This document shows, piece after piece, positions 34,835-46,322 of a stretch of DNA of 64,000 bases. The notes under the pieces were generated by a model. The model ran no database searches and had not been told where the DNA came from. It saw only the letters and a list, made by a program, of their open reading frames with translations. Location: positions 248,001-312,000 of the forward strand of contig NZ_KB898873.1 of NCBI RefSeq assembly GCF_000377905.1, given 5' to 3'. The position numbers were made by a program, and so were the translations under genes. The DNA comes from Thioalkalivibrio sp. ALMg11. GTDB taxonomy: Bacteria > Pseudomonadota > Gammaproteobacteria > Ectothiorhodospirales > Ectothiorhodospiraceae. Position 1 is the first letter of the stretch. Each line of letters starts with the position of its first letter.

Positions 34835-36289
34835 CTAACGCCGCCAGAAGGCGGGCGACAGAAGTACCAGCACGGTAAAGATTTCCAGGCGCCCCATCAG
34901 CATCGCAACCACCAGGACCCACTTGCTGAAGTCGTTGATGGAGGCATAGTTCGCGCCCACCTCGCCCAGACCGGGCCCGAGGTTGTTCAGGGTGGCCGCC
35001 ACTGCCGAGAACGAGGTGACCTGATCCAGACCGGTCACCATCAGCAGCAGCATCATCACCACGAACACCATCACGTACGCGGCCAGGAAGCCCCACACCG
35101 CCTGCACGACACGATCCGGCGCCTCCTTCCCGTTCACCTTCACGGCGATCCGCGCGTGCGGGTGGATCAGACGCTTGATCTCGCGCAGGCCCTGCTTCAC
35201 CAGCAGCAGCACGCGGATTACCTTCATGCCGCCGCCAGTGGAGCCGGTACTGGCCCCGATGAACGACAGAAAGAGCAACAGCACCGGCAGAAAGCCTGGC
35301 CACAGGTAGAAGCTGTCAGTGGTATAGCCCGTGGTGGTCGCGATCGCGACCACATGGAAGATGCCCTTGCGCAGGGCCTCCGCGGTGTCACCGGCAAAGC
35401 CAGTCCAGAGCATGAAGGTCACCACGATCACGCTGGCCCCGGCCAGCAGCAGCAGGTAGGTCCGCAGCTCCTCGTCGTGACGATAGGGGGCGACGGTGGC
35501 GCGATGGATCACCAGGAAATGCAGGGCGAAGTTCATCCCCGCGATGATCATGAAGACAATGGCCACGCCCTCGATCATCGCGCTGTCGAAGTGGCCGATG
35601 CTCGCGTCGTAGGTCGAGAAGCCGCCGATCGCCACGGTGGAGAAGGCATGCGCAACGGCATCGAAGGCGTCCATGCCCGCCGCCCAGTAGGCCAACGCAC
35701 AGGCCACGGTCAGGCCCAGGTAGATGTACCAGAGGTTGCGCGCGGTCTCGGCGATGCGCGGGGTCAGCTTGTTGTCGCGGATCGGCCCCGGGGTCTCGGC
35801 CTTGAACAGCTGCATGCCACCCACGCCCAGAAGCGGCAGGATGGCCACCGCCAGCACGATGATCCCCATGCCGCCCATCCACTGCAGCTGCTGGCGATAC
35901 CACAGCAGCGCCCGCGGAAGATCATCCAGACCGGTCAGCACCGTCGCGCCGGTGGTGGTCAGGCCGGACATCGACTCGAAGGCGGCATCGGTGAAGGACA
36001 CATGCAGGTTCGGATCGAGGTACAACGGCGTCGCCCCGGCGAGACCCAGCCCCAGCCAGAACAGCACCACCAGGATGAAGCCATCGCGCGCCTGCAGCTC
36101 CTGGCGCATCCGGTACAGCGGCGCCCACAGCAGCCCGCCGATCAGCAGCAGCAGGGCGAAGGCCTGCAGGAACACGAACGCGGTCGACTCGCCATAGAGG
36201 AAACCGATGGCGGCTGGAGGCAGCATCGCCAGGCTGAACAGCGTCAGCAGGACGCCCAGCAGCCGGGCCGTGGAGGCGAGATGCAGCAT
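34835..36289 (-). CDS. trkH: Trk potassium uptake system membrane subunit TrkH
   Basis: 484 aa, about ten membrane spans with four P-loop repeats. Selectivity-filter-like segments are MSGLTTTGATVLTGL, STVAIGGFSTYDASIG, ATTTGYTTDSFYLWPG and SAVAATLNNLGPGLGEVG. SFIGASTGSTGGGMKVIRV is a conserved cytoplasmic loop. Together with TrkA it takes up potassium, which is important for salt tolerance. Ten bases after trkA in the same operon. Confidence 0.95.
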   Translation of the reverse strand: MLHLASTARLLGVLLTLFSLAMLPPAAIGFLYGESTAFVFLQAFALLLLIGGLLWAPLYRMRQELQARDGFILVVLFWLGLGLAGATPLYLDPNLHVSFTDAAFESMSGLTTTGATVLTGLDDLPRALLWYRQQLQWMGGMGIIVLAVAILPLLGVGGMQLFKAETPGPIRDNKLTPRIAETARNLWYIYLGLTVACALAYWAAGMDAFDAVAHAFSTVAIGGFSTYDASIGHFDSAMIEGVAIVFMIIAGMNFALHFLVIHRATVAPYRHDEELRTYLLLLAGASVIVVTFMLWTGFAGDTAEALRKGIFHVVAIATTTGYTTDSFYLWPGFLPVLLLFLSFIGASTGSTGGGMKVIRVLLLVKQGLREIKRLIHPHARIAVKVNGKEAPDRVVQAVWGFLAAYVMVFVVMMLLLMVTGLDQVTSFSAVAATLNNLGPGLGEVGANYASINDFSKWVLVVAMLMGRLEIFTVLVLLSPAFWRR

Positions 36290-36299
36290 CGCGGGCGAA

Positions 36300-37679
36300 C
36301 TAGAAGAACAGCGCCGTGGGCTGGAACAGGCGCTGCACCTGCTTCACCTTGCGCCGGTCGGTCACGAACAGAATCACGTGGTCGCCGGCCTCGATGACCG
36401 TGTCGCGGTGCGGGATGATGACCTCCTCGCCCCGCACCACGGCCCCCACACTGGTGCCCTCGGGAAAGTCGATCTCGTCGATCCGGCGGCCGACCACCTG
36501 CGAGGTCCGGGCGTCGCCGTTGACCACGGTCTCGATCGCCTCGGCCGCACCGCGGCGCAGGGCATGCACCGTGGCGGTACCGCCCTCGCGCACCCGTGCC
36601 AACAGCGCACCAATGGTCGCCTGCTGTGGCGAGATGGCGACATCGATGGTCCCGCTTTGCAGCAGGTCCACGTAGCTCGGCCGATTGATCAGCGACATCA
36701 CCTTGCGCACGCCCCAGCGCTTGGCCAGCATCCCGGCGAAGATGTTCGCCTGGTCGTCGTTGGTGACCGCGCAGAACACATCGCTGTGCTCGACGTTGAT
36801 GGACTCCAGGAAGCGGTCATCCGAGCTGTCGCCATGCAGCACCAGGACGTTGCCGGGCAGGGTGCGCGCCAGATGGTCCGCGCGTTCGGAATCGCGCTCG
36901 ATCACCTTGACCCGGTAGCGTTTGCTGAGGGTCTCGGCCAGGCGCTCGCCGATGTTGCCGCCGCCCGCGATCATGATCCGCTTGTAGGGCTTCTCCAGCT
37001 TGCGCAGCTCCGAGGTCACCGCGCGGATGTTCTTCTTCGCCGCGACGAAGAACACCTCGTCATCGGCCTCGATCACCGTGGAGCCATCTGGCTGGATCGA
37101 GCGATCCTTGCGGAAGATCGCGGCCACCCGGGTCTGGATGCCCGGCATGTCGCTTTGCAGGTTCTTCAGCTCATGGCCGACCAGCGGGCCACCATAGTAG
37201 GCGCGCACCCCTACCAGCGAGACCCGGCCCTCGGCGAACTCCAGCACCTGCAGCGAGCCGGGGTGCTCGATCAGGCGCCGGATGTGGCTGGTCACGATCG
37301 CCTCGGGGGAGATCAGCATGTCCACCGGCATCGCGTCCTGGGCGAACAGCTCCGGGGTCTCGTGGTAATCGCGGGCCCGCACCCGGGCGATCTTGGTCTC
37401 GATATTGAACAGCGTGGACGCCACCTGGCAGGCGACCATGTTGGTCTCGTCCGAGTTGGTGACCGCGATCAGCATCGACGCGTCCTGCGCACCGGCTGCC
37501 TCCAGCACCGAGGGGTGCGCGGCAAAGCCGTGGACCGTCTTGATGTCGAAGCGATCCTCCAGCTCCGCCAGCATCTCGGCGCGGTAATCGACCACCGTGA
37601 TGTCGATCCCGTCGGCGCTCAGCGCCTCCGCCAGCGACTGACCGACCTGCCCGGCCCCGAGGATGATGATGTGCTTCAT
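36300..37679 (-). CDS. trkA: Trk system regulatory subunit TrkA
   Basis: 459 aa. Two tandem RCK units, each a Rossmann fold plus TrkA-C domain: HIIILGAGQVGQSLAEALS with D-x-R (VVDYRAE) at the start, and RIMIAGGGNIGERLAETLSK at about 235. It binds NAD(H)/ATP and gates TrkH from the cytosol. It lies between ntrX (23-base gap) and trkH, the standard order. Confidence 0.96.
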   Translation of the reverse strand: MKHIIILGAGQVGQSLAEALSADGIDITVVDYRAEMLAELEDRFDIKTVHGFAAHPSVLEAAGAQDASMLIAVTNSDETNMVACQVASTLFNIETKIARVRARDYHETPELFAQDAMPVDMLISPEAIVTSHIRRLIEHPGSLQVLEFAEGRVSLVGVRAYYGGPLVGHELKNLQSDMPGIQTRVAAIFRKDRSIQPDGSTVIEADDEVFFVAAKKNIRAVTSELRKLEKPYKRIMIAGGGNIGERLAETLSKRYRVKVIERDSERADHLARTLPGNVLVLHGDSSDDRFLESINVEHSDVFCAVTNDDQANIFAGMLAKRWGVRKVMSLINRPSYVDLLQSGTIDVAISPQQATIGALLARVREGGTATVHALRRGAAEAIETVVNGDARTSQVVGRRIDEIDFPEGTSVGAVVRGEEVIIPHRDTVIEAGDHVILFVTDRRKVKQVQRLFQPTALFF

Positions 37680-37702
37680 GCGTCTCCCGTCCCGGAGCGG
37701 GT

Positions 37703-39078
<1,376 letters not shown>

Positions 39079-39082
<4 letters not shown>

Positions 39083-41283
39083 TCGGGCTCCTCGTGAACC
39101 ACCGGACCATGCTCCACCGGGATGCGGATGCGGAAGACCGCCCCGCCCGGCCCGGACTCCGCATTATGGCACTCAATCATGCCGCCATGCTCCTCCACGA
39201 TCTTCTGCGCGACGGCCAGACCGAGACCGGTTCCACGCGGCTTGTCGGTGGTGTAAGGCTCGAAGATCCGCTCGAGGAACTCCGGCTTGATGCCCGGGCC
39301 GGTGTCGGTCACGCGCAATTCGATATGCGGCCCGGCCGAGTCGTCGAGATACGCAGTGGCGACGTGCGCCTCCATGTCCTCGTGGCCCTCGCCCGCCTCC
39401 AGGGCATTCTTGATCAGGTTGTGCAGCAACTGGCGCAGACGCCCGGCATCGCCCTGGATACGCGGCAGAGACGCATCCAGCGTGACATCCACGCGCGAGC
39501 GCCCGTCCTGGTCCAGATACAGCTCGCAGACATCCTGGATCAGCTGGTTCAGATCCACCGACGCGCGCTCCAGGTGCGGGGCCTGGGCATAGTCGCGGAA
39601 GGCGTTGACCAGGGTCTTCATCGCCTCGACCTGCTGCACGATGGTACCGGTGGCGCGATCCAGCACCTCGCGATCCGCCCCCTCCAGCACCTTGCCCAGA
39701 CGCCGCGACAGGCGCTCGGCGGACAGCTGGATCGGGGTCAGCGGGTTCTTGATCTCGTGCGCCAGACGCCGCGCCACCTCACCCCAGGCTGCGTCACGCT
39801 GGGCCTTCAGGAATTCGGTCATGTCGTCGAACACGATCGCGTGCAGGCCGCGGCTAGACCCCGAGGTCGGCAGCCACACCGCACGGGTCATCAGCACCTT
39901 GCGCCCGCTACGGGTGAACACCACTACCTGGCGCGACCATTCCTCGTCCTGGCGCACCAGGGCATCGCTGATCGCCTCGAAGAACTGCGCCACCAGCGGG
40001 CACTCGCTGCCCAGCTCGGACATCACCCGGGTGCGTGCCCGCTGCAGGTCGCACTCCAGGATCTCGCTGGCCGCGGCGTTCGCGGTACGCAGACGCAGGC
40101 TGCCATCCAGCGCCAGCACGCCGGAACGCAAGTGCTGCAGCACGCTCTCCAGGTAGGCGCGCTCGGCATCCAGCAGACGCCGGTTGCGCTCGGCCTCGTC
40201 GCGCGCCTCGTTCAGCGTGCGCGTCATGGTGTTGAACGACTGCACCAGGAAGCCCAGCTCGTCGGCACGCTGTACCGCCAAGCGGGTGCTGTAGTCGCCC
40301 TCGGCGACCATGCGCGTGCCCCGCACCAGGTCGGAGATCGGGCGCACCATGCGCCGCGCCACCAACAGCCCGGCCCACAGCGCGGCCATCAGCGAGATCG
40401 CCAGCGCCAGTGACAGGGTGAACACGAAGCCCTGGATCATCGGCCCGCGCAGGTAGGCGAATTCGCGGTAGTCGGCGAAGGCGTCCTGGACCCGCAGCGA
40501 CAGCGCGCTCATGCGCGGGTCCACGGGGTAGATGCCCTGCAGGATGCGGTTCTCCGAGCCCGGGCGGCGGCTGCTGGTGGTCGCCACCACACGGATGATC
40601 AGCGAGCCGTCGGTCTGCGGCTCCAGCCGCGAATACGGCTGCTCCGGGCGCACCCGCATCAGGATGTCGGACCCGGGCGGGGTCGGCAGACGACGGATCG
40701 GACTGTCCGTGCTGGAGGCGATGATGCGGTTGTTGGAGCCGACCAGGGTCAGCTCCTGCGCCCCGACCTGGCGGCGATAGTCGTTCAGGGCCAGCGGCAC
40801 CAGACCCTCCGATACCCCCTCGAGATCGCTCATGAGCTCCTGAGTCTCGTTCGCCAGCTGGCGCACCCGCAGATCCAGCGACGAGCGCGACAGCTCCAGC
40901 GCATCCTCCAGCGCCGATTCCACGCGCACGTCGAACCAGGAATCCACGCCCTCGTTCAGGAACTTGAAGGAGAAGTAATAGACAACCGACACCGGCAACA
41001 CCGCCACCAGCATGAACACCGCCACCAGGCGCAGCGTCAGCCGGCTGCCGGGCACCCCACGGCGATACTGGATCGCCATGCGCGCGACCTGATAGATGAT
41101 TAACCCGCCCAGCGCCACCAGCACGGCGACATGGAACACCAGCAACCACAGGAACAGCTGCTCGAAGCGCGCCTGGTTCTGGGCGGCATCGCCCATCACC
41201 ACCAGCGAGGTCAGCAGCAGCACGAACAGGAGCCCGATGCCGAACAGCCCCCACGGGAAGCCCCTTAGGGAAACGCTGATCAA
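39079..41283 (-). CDS. ntrY: Sensor histidine kinase NtrY
   Basis: 734 aa. Two N-terminal membrane helices (about 12-30 and 44-66), a third near 88-107, then a large sensing region and a fourth helix (283-309) before a HAMP domain (RRMVRPISDLVRGTRMVAEG). A PAS segment follows. The phospho-acceptor is His509 in RRLAHEIKNPLTPIQLSAER, and the ATPase half has NLIKNALEAGEG and DTGPGIKPEFLERIFEP. The only early start is a TTG at 41283, which lies inside the terminal arm of an inverted-repeat element; MISVSLRG is encoded by that arm. Overlaps ntrX by four bases. Confidence 0.94.
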
Positions 41284-41567
41284 CGTACACCCTCGCGTTG
41301 GTAACCCAGGTTTTCCGAAACAAGGCGCGGTCCGCAGCCGGTAGCCATTCTACCGGCAAGGGCCGCAACGCCGGATCGGAGAACCTGGGTTACCAACCCC
41401 ACGAACCATTTAAAGCAGGGGCTCGGCCGCCCGTTGTGATCAAAAACGGGCCTGCGCACGGCGTTGCGGCTCCCTTGTGCAGAATGACTGCACGGCAGTC
41501 GCCACGCCTTGTTCGCACGCAAAAGCGACTCGAGCGCGAGCGTGTACGTTGACCAGCGTTTCCCTAA
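41265..41567. mobile_element. MITE-like inverted-repeat element between DUF4390 and ntrY
   Basis: Terminal arms of 33 bases, starting TTAGGGAAACGCTG (41265-41297) and inverted at 41535-41567, differ at two positions. Inside, GTTGGTAACCCAGGTT...CCGA (41297-41318) is inverted at 41376-41397 with one mismatch, around a tip stem GCCGGTAG-ccatt-CTACCGGC (41337-41357). The 303-base element carries no gene. One arm supplies the TAG stop of the DUF4390 gene, the other the TTG start of ntrY. A related end, TAGGGAGACGCTGATTCATG, follows prmA at 58280. No target duplication was identified. Confidence 0.75.
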
Positions 41568-42142
41568 TCCAGTGACCATCGCCGCCACTCCTGTCGCGTC
41601 GTCAGATCACCGCGCAGCCCGGCATCCAGCTGCAGAGGCAGCGGCAGCGCCGAGTACACCAGCATCAGGCGCGCCGCCAGGTCGAACTCCCCGGGATTCG
41701 CGCGCGCCGACTCGGGAATGCCATCCAGGCGCAGCCGACCCAGCCGCCGGGCGACCTGGTCCAGGGCATCCCCCAGGGTCGGTTTCAGATCCATGCGCTC
41801 GTCGGTCACCGCGGTTACCAGGTAGTGCCGGTTCAGCGCAAAGTATTGCAGCTGGACCCGGCGTGTCTCGCTCGCCAGGGTGTCGCGCCCCACCCGGCGA
41901 CCGCGCTCCAGACGGGTCTCCGCCTCGAATTCCAGGGTCACGCCGTTGGCCAGCGCATCCTCCAGCACGGCGGGCAGACGCATGTCGATATCCAGACGCA
42001 CCAGCACCGTGGTGTCGTCCAGCCATAGATGATTCGCGCCACGGATCTCCACCGCCGCGGCCGGCGCAGGCAGCGCCAGCAGAGCAAACAGGCAACACAG
42101 CGCCGCGAGGGGCCCGCGCCACGGGGAAGCGCCGCTCGGCAT
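41564..42142 (-). CDS. DUF4390 protein, periplasmic
   Basis: 192 aa. A signal peptide (LAALCCLFALLALPAPAAA) is followed by a beta-rich domain of the DUF4390 type: DIDMRLPAVLEDALANGVTL and FALNRHYLVT. This family sits between rsmB and ntrY in many proteobacteria. A role in envelope stress sensing with NtrY has been suggested by context only. The start overlaps the rsmB stop by one base (TGATG), and the stop TAG lies in the end of the inverted-repeat element. Confidence 0.85.
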   Translation of the reverse strand: MPSGASPWRGPLAALCCLFALLALPAPAAAVEIRGANHLWLDDTTVLVRLDIDMRLPAVLEDALANGVTLEFEAETRLERGRRVGRDTLASETRRVQLQYFALNRHYLVTAVTDERMDLKPTLGDALDQVARRLGRLRLDGIPESARANPGEFDLAARLMLVYSALPLPLQLDAGLRGDLTTRQEWRRWSLD

Positions 42143-43500
42143 CAGGGGGCCTGCTTCTCCAAGAGCGCATAGTAGAAGCCATCACCACCCTCGAGCCCCA
42201 GCGGCAGCGACACGCCGACCTCGCGCGGCCGGCCTCCGGGGATACCCGCATCGCCGTTCACGGGAAGTACCCGCGCATCCGCGGTCGCGGCCACGAACGG
42301 GGCCACAACGGCCTCGTTCTCCGGCGACAGTAACGAGCAGGTGGCATACAGCAGCCGCCCGCCCGGGCGCAGCAGGCGCCAGGCGCCGGCCAGCAGGCGG
42401 GCCTGCTCCGCCGCCAGACGCGGGATGTCCTCGGCTCGGCGCAGGATCTTGATATCCGGATGACGCCGGATCACCCCGGTAGCAGAACAGGGCACGTCCA
42501 GCAGGATCGCGTCGAAGGCCTGGCCGTCCCACCAGTCGTCGGCGGCCTCCAGGTCGGCCGCGACCAGCCGGGCGTCAAAGCCCAGCCGGTCGAGGTTCTC
42601 GCGCACCTGCTCCAGGCGTTCCGGGTCATTGTCCAGCGCGGTGAGGTCCAGTTGGCCGCCGGCGCGCTCCAGCAGGTGCCCGGTCTTGCCGCCCGGAGCC
42701 GCACAGGCATCCAGCACCCGCTCGCCCGGCTGTGGGTCCAGGAGCTGCCCGGCCCATTGCGCCGAGGCGTCCTGGACCGAAAGCGCCCCGTCGGAAAACC
42801 CTGGCAGCGCCCCGACGTCGACCGGGTTCTCCAGGGTCAGCGCACTGGCGAGTACCGGGTGCGGCTGGGCCGGCGTCCCCGCAGCGGCCAGGGCCTCCAG
42901 GGCCGCCTCGCGGCTGCCACGGTGGAGGTTCACCCGCAGGGTCATCGGCGCCGGCAGCGTCGAGGCCTCCAGCAACGCCTCCCAGTCCTCGGGCCAGGCC
43001 TCGCGGATTGCCTCCAGCAACCAGACCGGGACCGCATAGCGCAGGCCCGGCTGCGCGGCGATCCGGGCGGCCAGCGCGTCCTGCTCGCGCAGGGCGCGAC
43101 GCAGCACCGCGTTGATCAGCCCCACCGCGCCGGGACGATGGATCTCGCGCGCCAGCTCGGCCGTCTCGCGCACCGCCGCATGATCTCGCGTACCGAAATG
43201 CAGCACCTCGGCCAGGCCCTGTGCCAGCAGCACCCCGATCACCGCGTCCTTGCGCCGCAGGGGCCGCTCGAGAAAGCCACCGACCAGGCCCTCCAGCTGC
43301 GGATACCAGCGCAGGGTGGTGTAGGCCAGGGCCTGCACCCAGGCGGCATCGCGCGCCGCCAGGCCTTCGGTCACCAGCTCCACCGCCCGGGTCAGCGACT
43401 GCCCCTGCAGCACCACGCGTTCGACCGCCTCCAGCGCACGCTGACGCGGCGAACGCGAATCCACCCGCGAGGGCACTACGCGTTTTTTCCTACCCGCCAT
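42142..43500 (-). CDS. rsmB: 16S rRNA (cytosine-967-C5)-methyltransferase
   Basis: 452 aa from the ATG at 43500; the frame extends upstream into fmt. An N-terminal NusB-like helical domain (SPRQRALEAVERVVLQGQSL...) precedes the SAM domain: LDACAAPGGKTGHLLE, ALDNDPERLEQ, and the catalytic ILLDVPCSATGVIRRHPDIK with Cys, then LLYATCSLLSPENE with the second Cys. It overlaps fmt by one base. Standard def-fmt-rsmB order. Confidence 0.96.
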   Translation of the reverse strand: MAGRKKRVVPSRVDSRSPRQRALEAVERVVLQGQSLTRAVELVTEGLAARDAAWVQALAYTTLRWYPQLEGLVGGFLERPLRRKDAVIGVLLAQGLAEVLHFGTRDHAAVRETAELAREIHRPGAVGLINAVLRRALREQDALAARIAAQPGLRYAVPVWLLEAIREAWPEDWEALLEASTLPAPMTLRVNLHRGSREAALEALAAAGTPAQPHPVLASALTLENPVDVGALPGFSDGALSVQDASAQWAGQLLDPQPGERVLDACAAPGGKTGHLLERAGGQLDLTALDNDPERLEQVRENLDRLGFDARLVAADLEAADDWWDGQAFDAILLDVPCSATGVIRRHPDIKILRRAEDIPRLAAEQARLLAGAWRLLRPGGRLLYATCSLLSPENEAVVAPFVAATADARVLPVNGDAGIPGGRPREVGVSLPLGLEGGDGFYYALLEKQAP

Positions 43501-44465
43501 CAGACCGCCCCCGTCAGGGTCTGGCCAACCAGATCGGCATTTCGAGCCCAGTCGGCCGCCGCCACCGGGCGACGTCCCGGCAGCTGCACCGTTTGCAGCC
43601 GCAGGATGCCGTCGCCCGTGGTTACGTCCACACCATCCGGCCCGGCGGCCCGGATCGTGCCCGGCACCGCCTCGGCCGCACCGACAAGCGGGGTCGCGGC
43701 ATACACCCGCACCACCTGCCCCTGCCATCCGGTCTGGGCGACCGGCCAGGGATTGAACGCACGCACCTGGCGATCCAGGGCCGTGGCCGGCTGCGACCAG
43801 TCCATCCAAGCCTCCTGCTTCTCCAGCTTGCGGGCATACGTGGCCTGCTCGTCATCCTGTGGCCAGGGCGCGGACTCGCCCGCGGCAATCGCCGGCAGCT
43901 GCTCGACCAGGAGTTCCGCCCCCTCACGGGCGAGGATGTCGTGCAGGCTTCCAGTCGTGGTCTCCGGCGTGATCGGGACACGGCGACAGGCATGCACCGG
44001 TCCGGTGTCCAGCCCCGGGGCCATCTGCATGAGGCAGACCCCGGTCCCGGAATCCCCCGCGAGGATGGCGCGATGGATCGGCGCCGCGCCGCGCCAGCGC
44101 GGCAGCAACGAGGCATGGATATTGAGACCGCCCAGCGGCGGGATCGCGAGCACCGCGCGCGGCAGGATCAGCCCGTAGGCGGCCACGATCAGGATATCCG
44201 GGCGCCAGGCCGCGAGTTCCGCCTGGGCCTCGGCGGATTTGAGACTCTCCGGCTGCACCACCGGCAGGCCCGCGCCCTCGGCGACCTGCTTTACCGGGCC
44301 GGGGCGCAGCTTGCGCCCGCGCCCCGCGGGACGGTCCGGCTGGGTGTAGACCGCGACCGGCGCATGCCCGCTCTCGATCAGGGCCTGCAGAGCCGGGACT
44401 GCAAAATCGGGCGTCCCGGCATAGACGATGCGCAGGGAGTCGACGTCCGTGTCCGCCACCCCCAT
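43500..44465 (-). CDS. fmt: Methionyl-tRNA formyltransferase
   Basis: 321 aa. [20 protein letters not shown] opens the fold. [19 protein letters not shown](A)API carries the catalytic Asn-Ile-His and the SLLP motif, and [20 protein letters not shown](TG) follows. It formylates initiator Met-tRNA. Its start and stop are both in TGATG overlaps with def and rsmB, so translation of the set is tightly coupled. Confidence 0.97.
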   Translation of the reverse strand: MGVADTDVDSLRIVYAGTPDFAVPALQALIESGHAPVAVYTQPDRPAGRGRKLRPGPVKQVAEGAGLPVVQPESLKSAEAQAELAAWRPDILIVAAYGLILPRAVLAIPPLGGLNIHASLLPRWRGAAPIHRAILAGDSGTGVCLMQMAPGLDTGPVHACRRVPITPETTTGSLHDILAREGAELLVEQLPAIAAGESAPWPQDDEQATYARKLEKQEAWMDWSQPATALDRQVRAFNPWPVAQTGWQGQVVRVYAATPLVGAAEAVPGTIRAAGPDGVDVTTGDGILRLQTVQLPGRRPVAAADWARNADLVGQTLTGAV

Positions 44466-44998
44466 CAGACCGCGGGGACCGCGGCCTTGTCACCCGCCCC
44501 GCTGCGGACGCCCTGCTTCTCCAGCTTCTTGCGGATGCGGCTGCGCTTCAGGCTGGACAGGTAATCGACGAACAGCTTGCCGTCGAGGTGGTCGATCTCG
44601 TGCTGGATGCACACCGCGAGCAGGCCCTCGATGTCCAGCTCGAAGGGCTGGCCGTCGCGCCCCAGGGCGCGCACACGGATGCGGTCGGCGCGCTGCACCT
44701 TTTCGTAGAAACCGGGCACGGACAGGCAGCCCTCGTCCATCTCCTCCTCGCCGGAGGTCTCCAGGATCTCGGGGTTGATCAAGGCATGCGGCTCGCTCTG
44801 ATCATCGGAGACATCCGCCACCAGCACACGCTTTTGCACGTTGATCTGGGTGGCCGCCAGGCCGATGCCCGGGGCCTCGTACATGGTCTCGAACATGTCG
44901 TCCACCAGGGTACGGATCTCGTCATCCACCTCGGCGACCGGCTCGGCCTTCAGGCGCAGCCGGGGATCGGGGAAGTGCAGGATTTCACGCTTGGCCAT
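44465..44998 (-). CDS. def: Peptide deformylase
   Basis: 177 aa. Three metal-site motifs are present: GIGLAATQ (about 45-52), EGCLSVP (about 89-95) and QHEIDHLDG (about 132-140). It removes the formyl group from new proteins, the counterpart of Fmt. First gene of a minus-strand operon, divergent from the LysM gene across a 142-base gap. Confidence 0.97.
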   Translation of the reverse strand: MAKREILHFPDPRLRLKAEPVAEVDDEIRTLVDDMFETMYEAPGIGLAATQINVQKRVLVADVSDDQSEPHALINPEILETSGEEEMDEGCLSVPGFYEKVQRADRIRVRALGRDGQPFELDIEGLLAVCIQHEIDHLDGKLFVDYLSSLKRSRIRKKLEKQGVRSGAGDKAAVPAV

Positions 44999-45140
44999 GA
45001 AAAAACCTCAAACTTTGTACTGTACAGACGTCGCAATTCTGCTAACGTTGGACCGCATTATCCGCGGAGTTGCGTCATCCGATTGGGGCCGGGCCACAGG
45101 AAGGCTCGGGGAGCGCGCGGACCTGACAGGGGACACCAAA

Positions 45141-46301
45141 ATGTACAAGACCAGGGCCACCACGACCTTCATTCTGCCGGGCATTCTCTTCAGTGTAACG
45201 CTGTTGCTGAGCGCCTGCGCGGCCACGCCGGAGAACGGCAGCGCAGAAACGGCCGCGTCCGAGACCAGCGAGACGCAAGCGACCGCCCGCGAGTCGCGCA
45301 ACGCACTGAAACAACGCAGCTCCGCCGAGGCCGAGCCGGAGATCCGCGAATCCGCGCCGGAACGCTACGTCGTCAAGAAGGGCGACACGCTCTGGGATAT
45401 CTCCGCGATGTTCCTGCAGGACCCCTGGTACTGGCCGGAGATCTGGCTGGTAAACCCCGAGATCGACAACCCCCACCTGATCTATCCGGGTGACGTACTG
45501 AGCATTCATTACGTGGATGGCCAGCCGCGCATCATGGTCGACGGCGGCCCGCGCGTGCGCCCGACCCATCGCCTGTCGCCCGAGGCGCGGGTGGTGGAGC
45601 GCGACGAGGACATCTCCCCGATCTCCACCCTGCAGTCGTTCATGTTCCGGCCGCAGGTGCTGGACGATGAGACCCTGGACAATGCCCCATACATCCTCGC
45701 CTCGCAGGACGAGCGCGTGATCTTCGGCCCCGGCGATCGCGTCTACGTGCGCAATGCCGAGGACACCGAACGCTACGATCTCTACCACATCGTCCGCCAC
45801 GACGGCATGCTGACTGACCCGGATACCGGCGAAGAGCTGGGTGTCGCGACCCTGCCGGTGGGCGAGGCCGAGATCATCGAGCCGGGCAACGTCGCCCGTG
45901 CCGACATTCGCAAGGGCGAACGCGAGGCGATCCGCGGCGATCGCCTGGTGCCCTACGCCGAAGAGCAGGACCGGCTGTTCGACATTGGCCGCGCGCCGGC
46001 CGGCACCGAGGGCACGATCATCTCGCTGTTCGACGCCATCAGCCAGATCGGCCAGTTGCAGGCGGCCATCATCAACCGCGGCGAACGCGACGGCATCGAG
46101 AACGGTCAGGTCTTCGCGGCCTTTACCGCCGGGCGCGAAGTGCGCGACCCGATCAGTGATCGCAACAACGACGTGGTCACCCTGCCGGAAGAGGAAGTCG
46201 CCACCGTGATGGTCTTCCAGACCTTCGAGAAGGTCTCCTACGTGCTGGTAACCGAGGCCGAACGCACCCTGCGCGAGGGTGACAAGGTTCGCGCCCCCTG
46301 A
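45141..46301 (+). CDS. LysM-domain lipoprotein
   Basis: 386 aa from the ATG at 45141, with AGGGGAC upstream. The signal peptide ends in the lipobox LLSACAAT (Cys about 24). One LysM domain lies at about 73-123 (RYVVKKGDTLWDISAMFLQD...LIYPGDVLSI) and should bind peptidoglycan. The remaining 260 residues form the DUF-type tail commonly found in gammaproteobacterial proteins encoded between def and dprA. It starts the plus-strand operon toward topA. Confidence 0.88.
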   Translation: MYKTRATTTFILPGILFSVTLLLSACAATPENGSAETAASETSETQATARESRNALKQRSSAEAEPEIRESAPERYVVKKGDTLWDISAMFLQDPWYWPEIWLVNPEIDNPHLIYPGDVLSIHYVDGQPRIMVDGGPRVRPTHRLSPEARVVERDEDISPISTLQSFMFRPQVLDDETLDNAPYILASQDERVIFGPGDRVYVRNAEDTERYDLYHIVRHDGMLTDPDTGEELGVATLPVGEAEIIEPGNVARADIRKGEREAIRGDRLVPYAEEQDRLFDIGRAPAGTEGTIISLFDAISQIGQLQAAIINRGERDGIENGQVFAAFTAGREVRDPISDRNNDVVTLPEEEVATVMVFQTFEKVSYVLVTEAERTLREGDKVRAP

Positions 46302-46322
46302 TCGGACTTGCGGTCCGGCCGC

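Noticed and set aside
45015-45030. LexA-like box (TACTGTACAG) between def and the LysM gene
   Set aside because: It lacks the long CTG-N10-CAG symmetry of a gammaproteobacterial LexA site, and neither neighbour is a known SOS gene.
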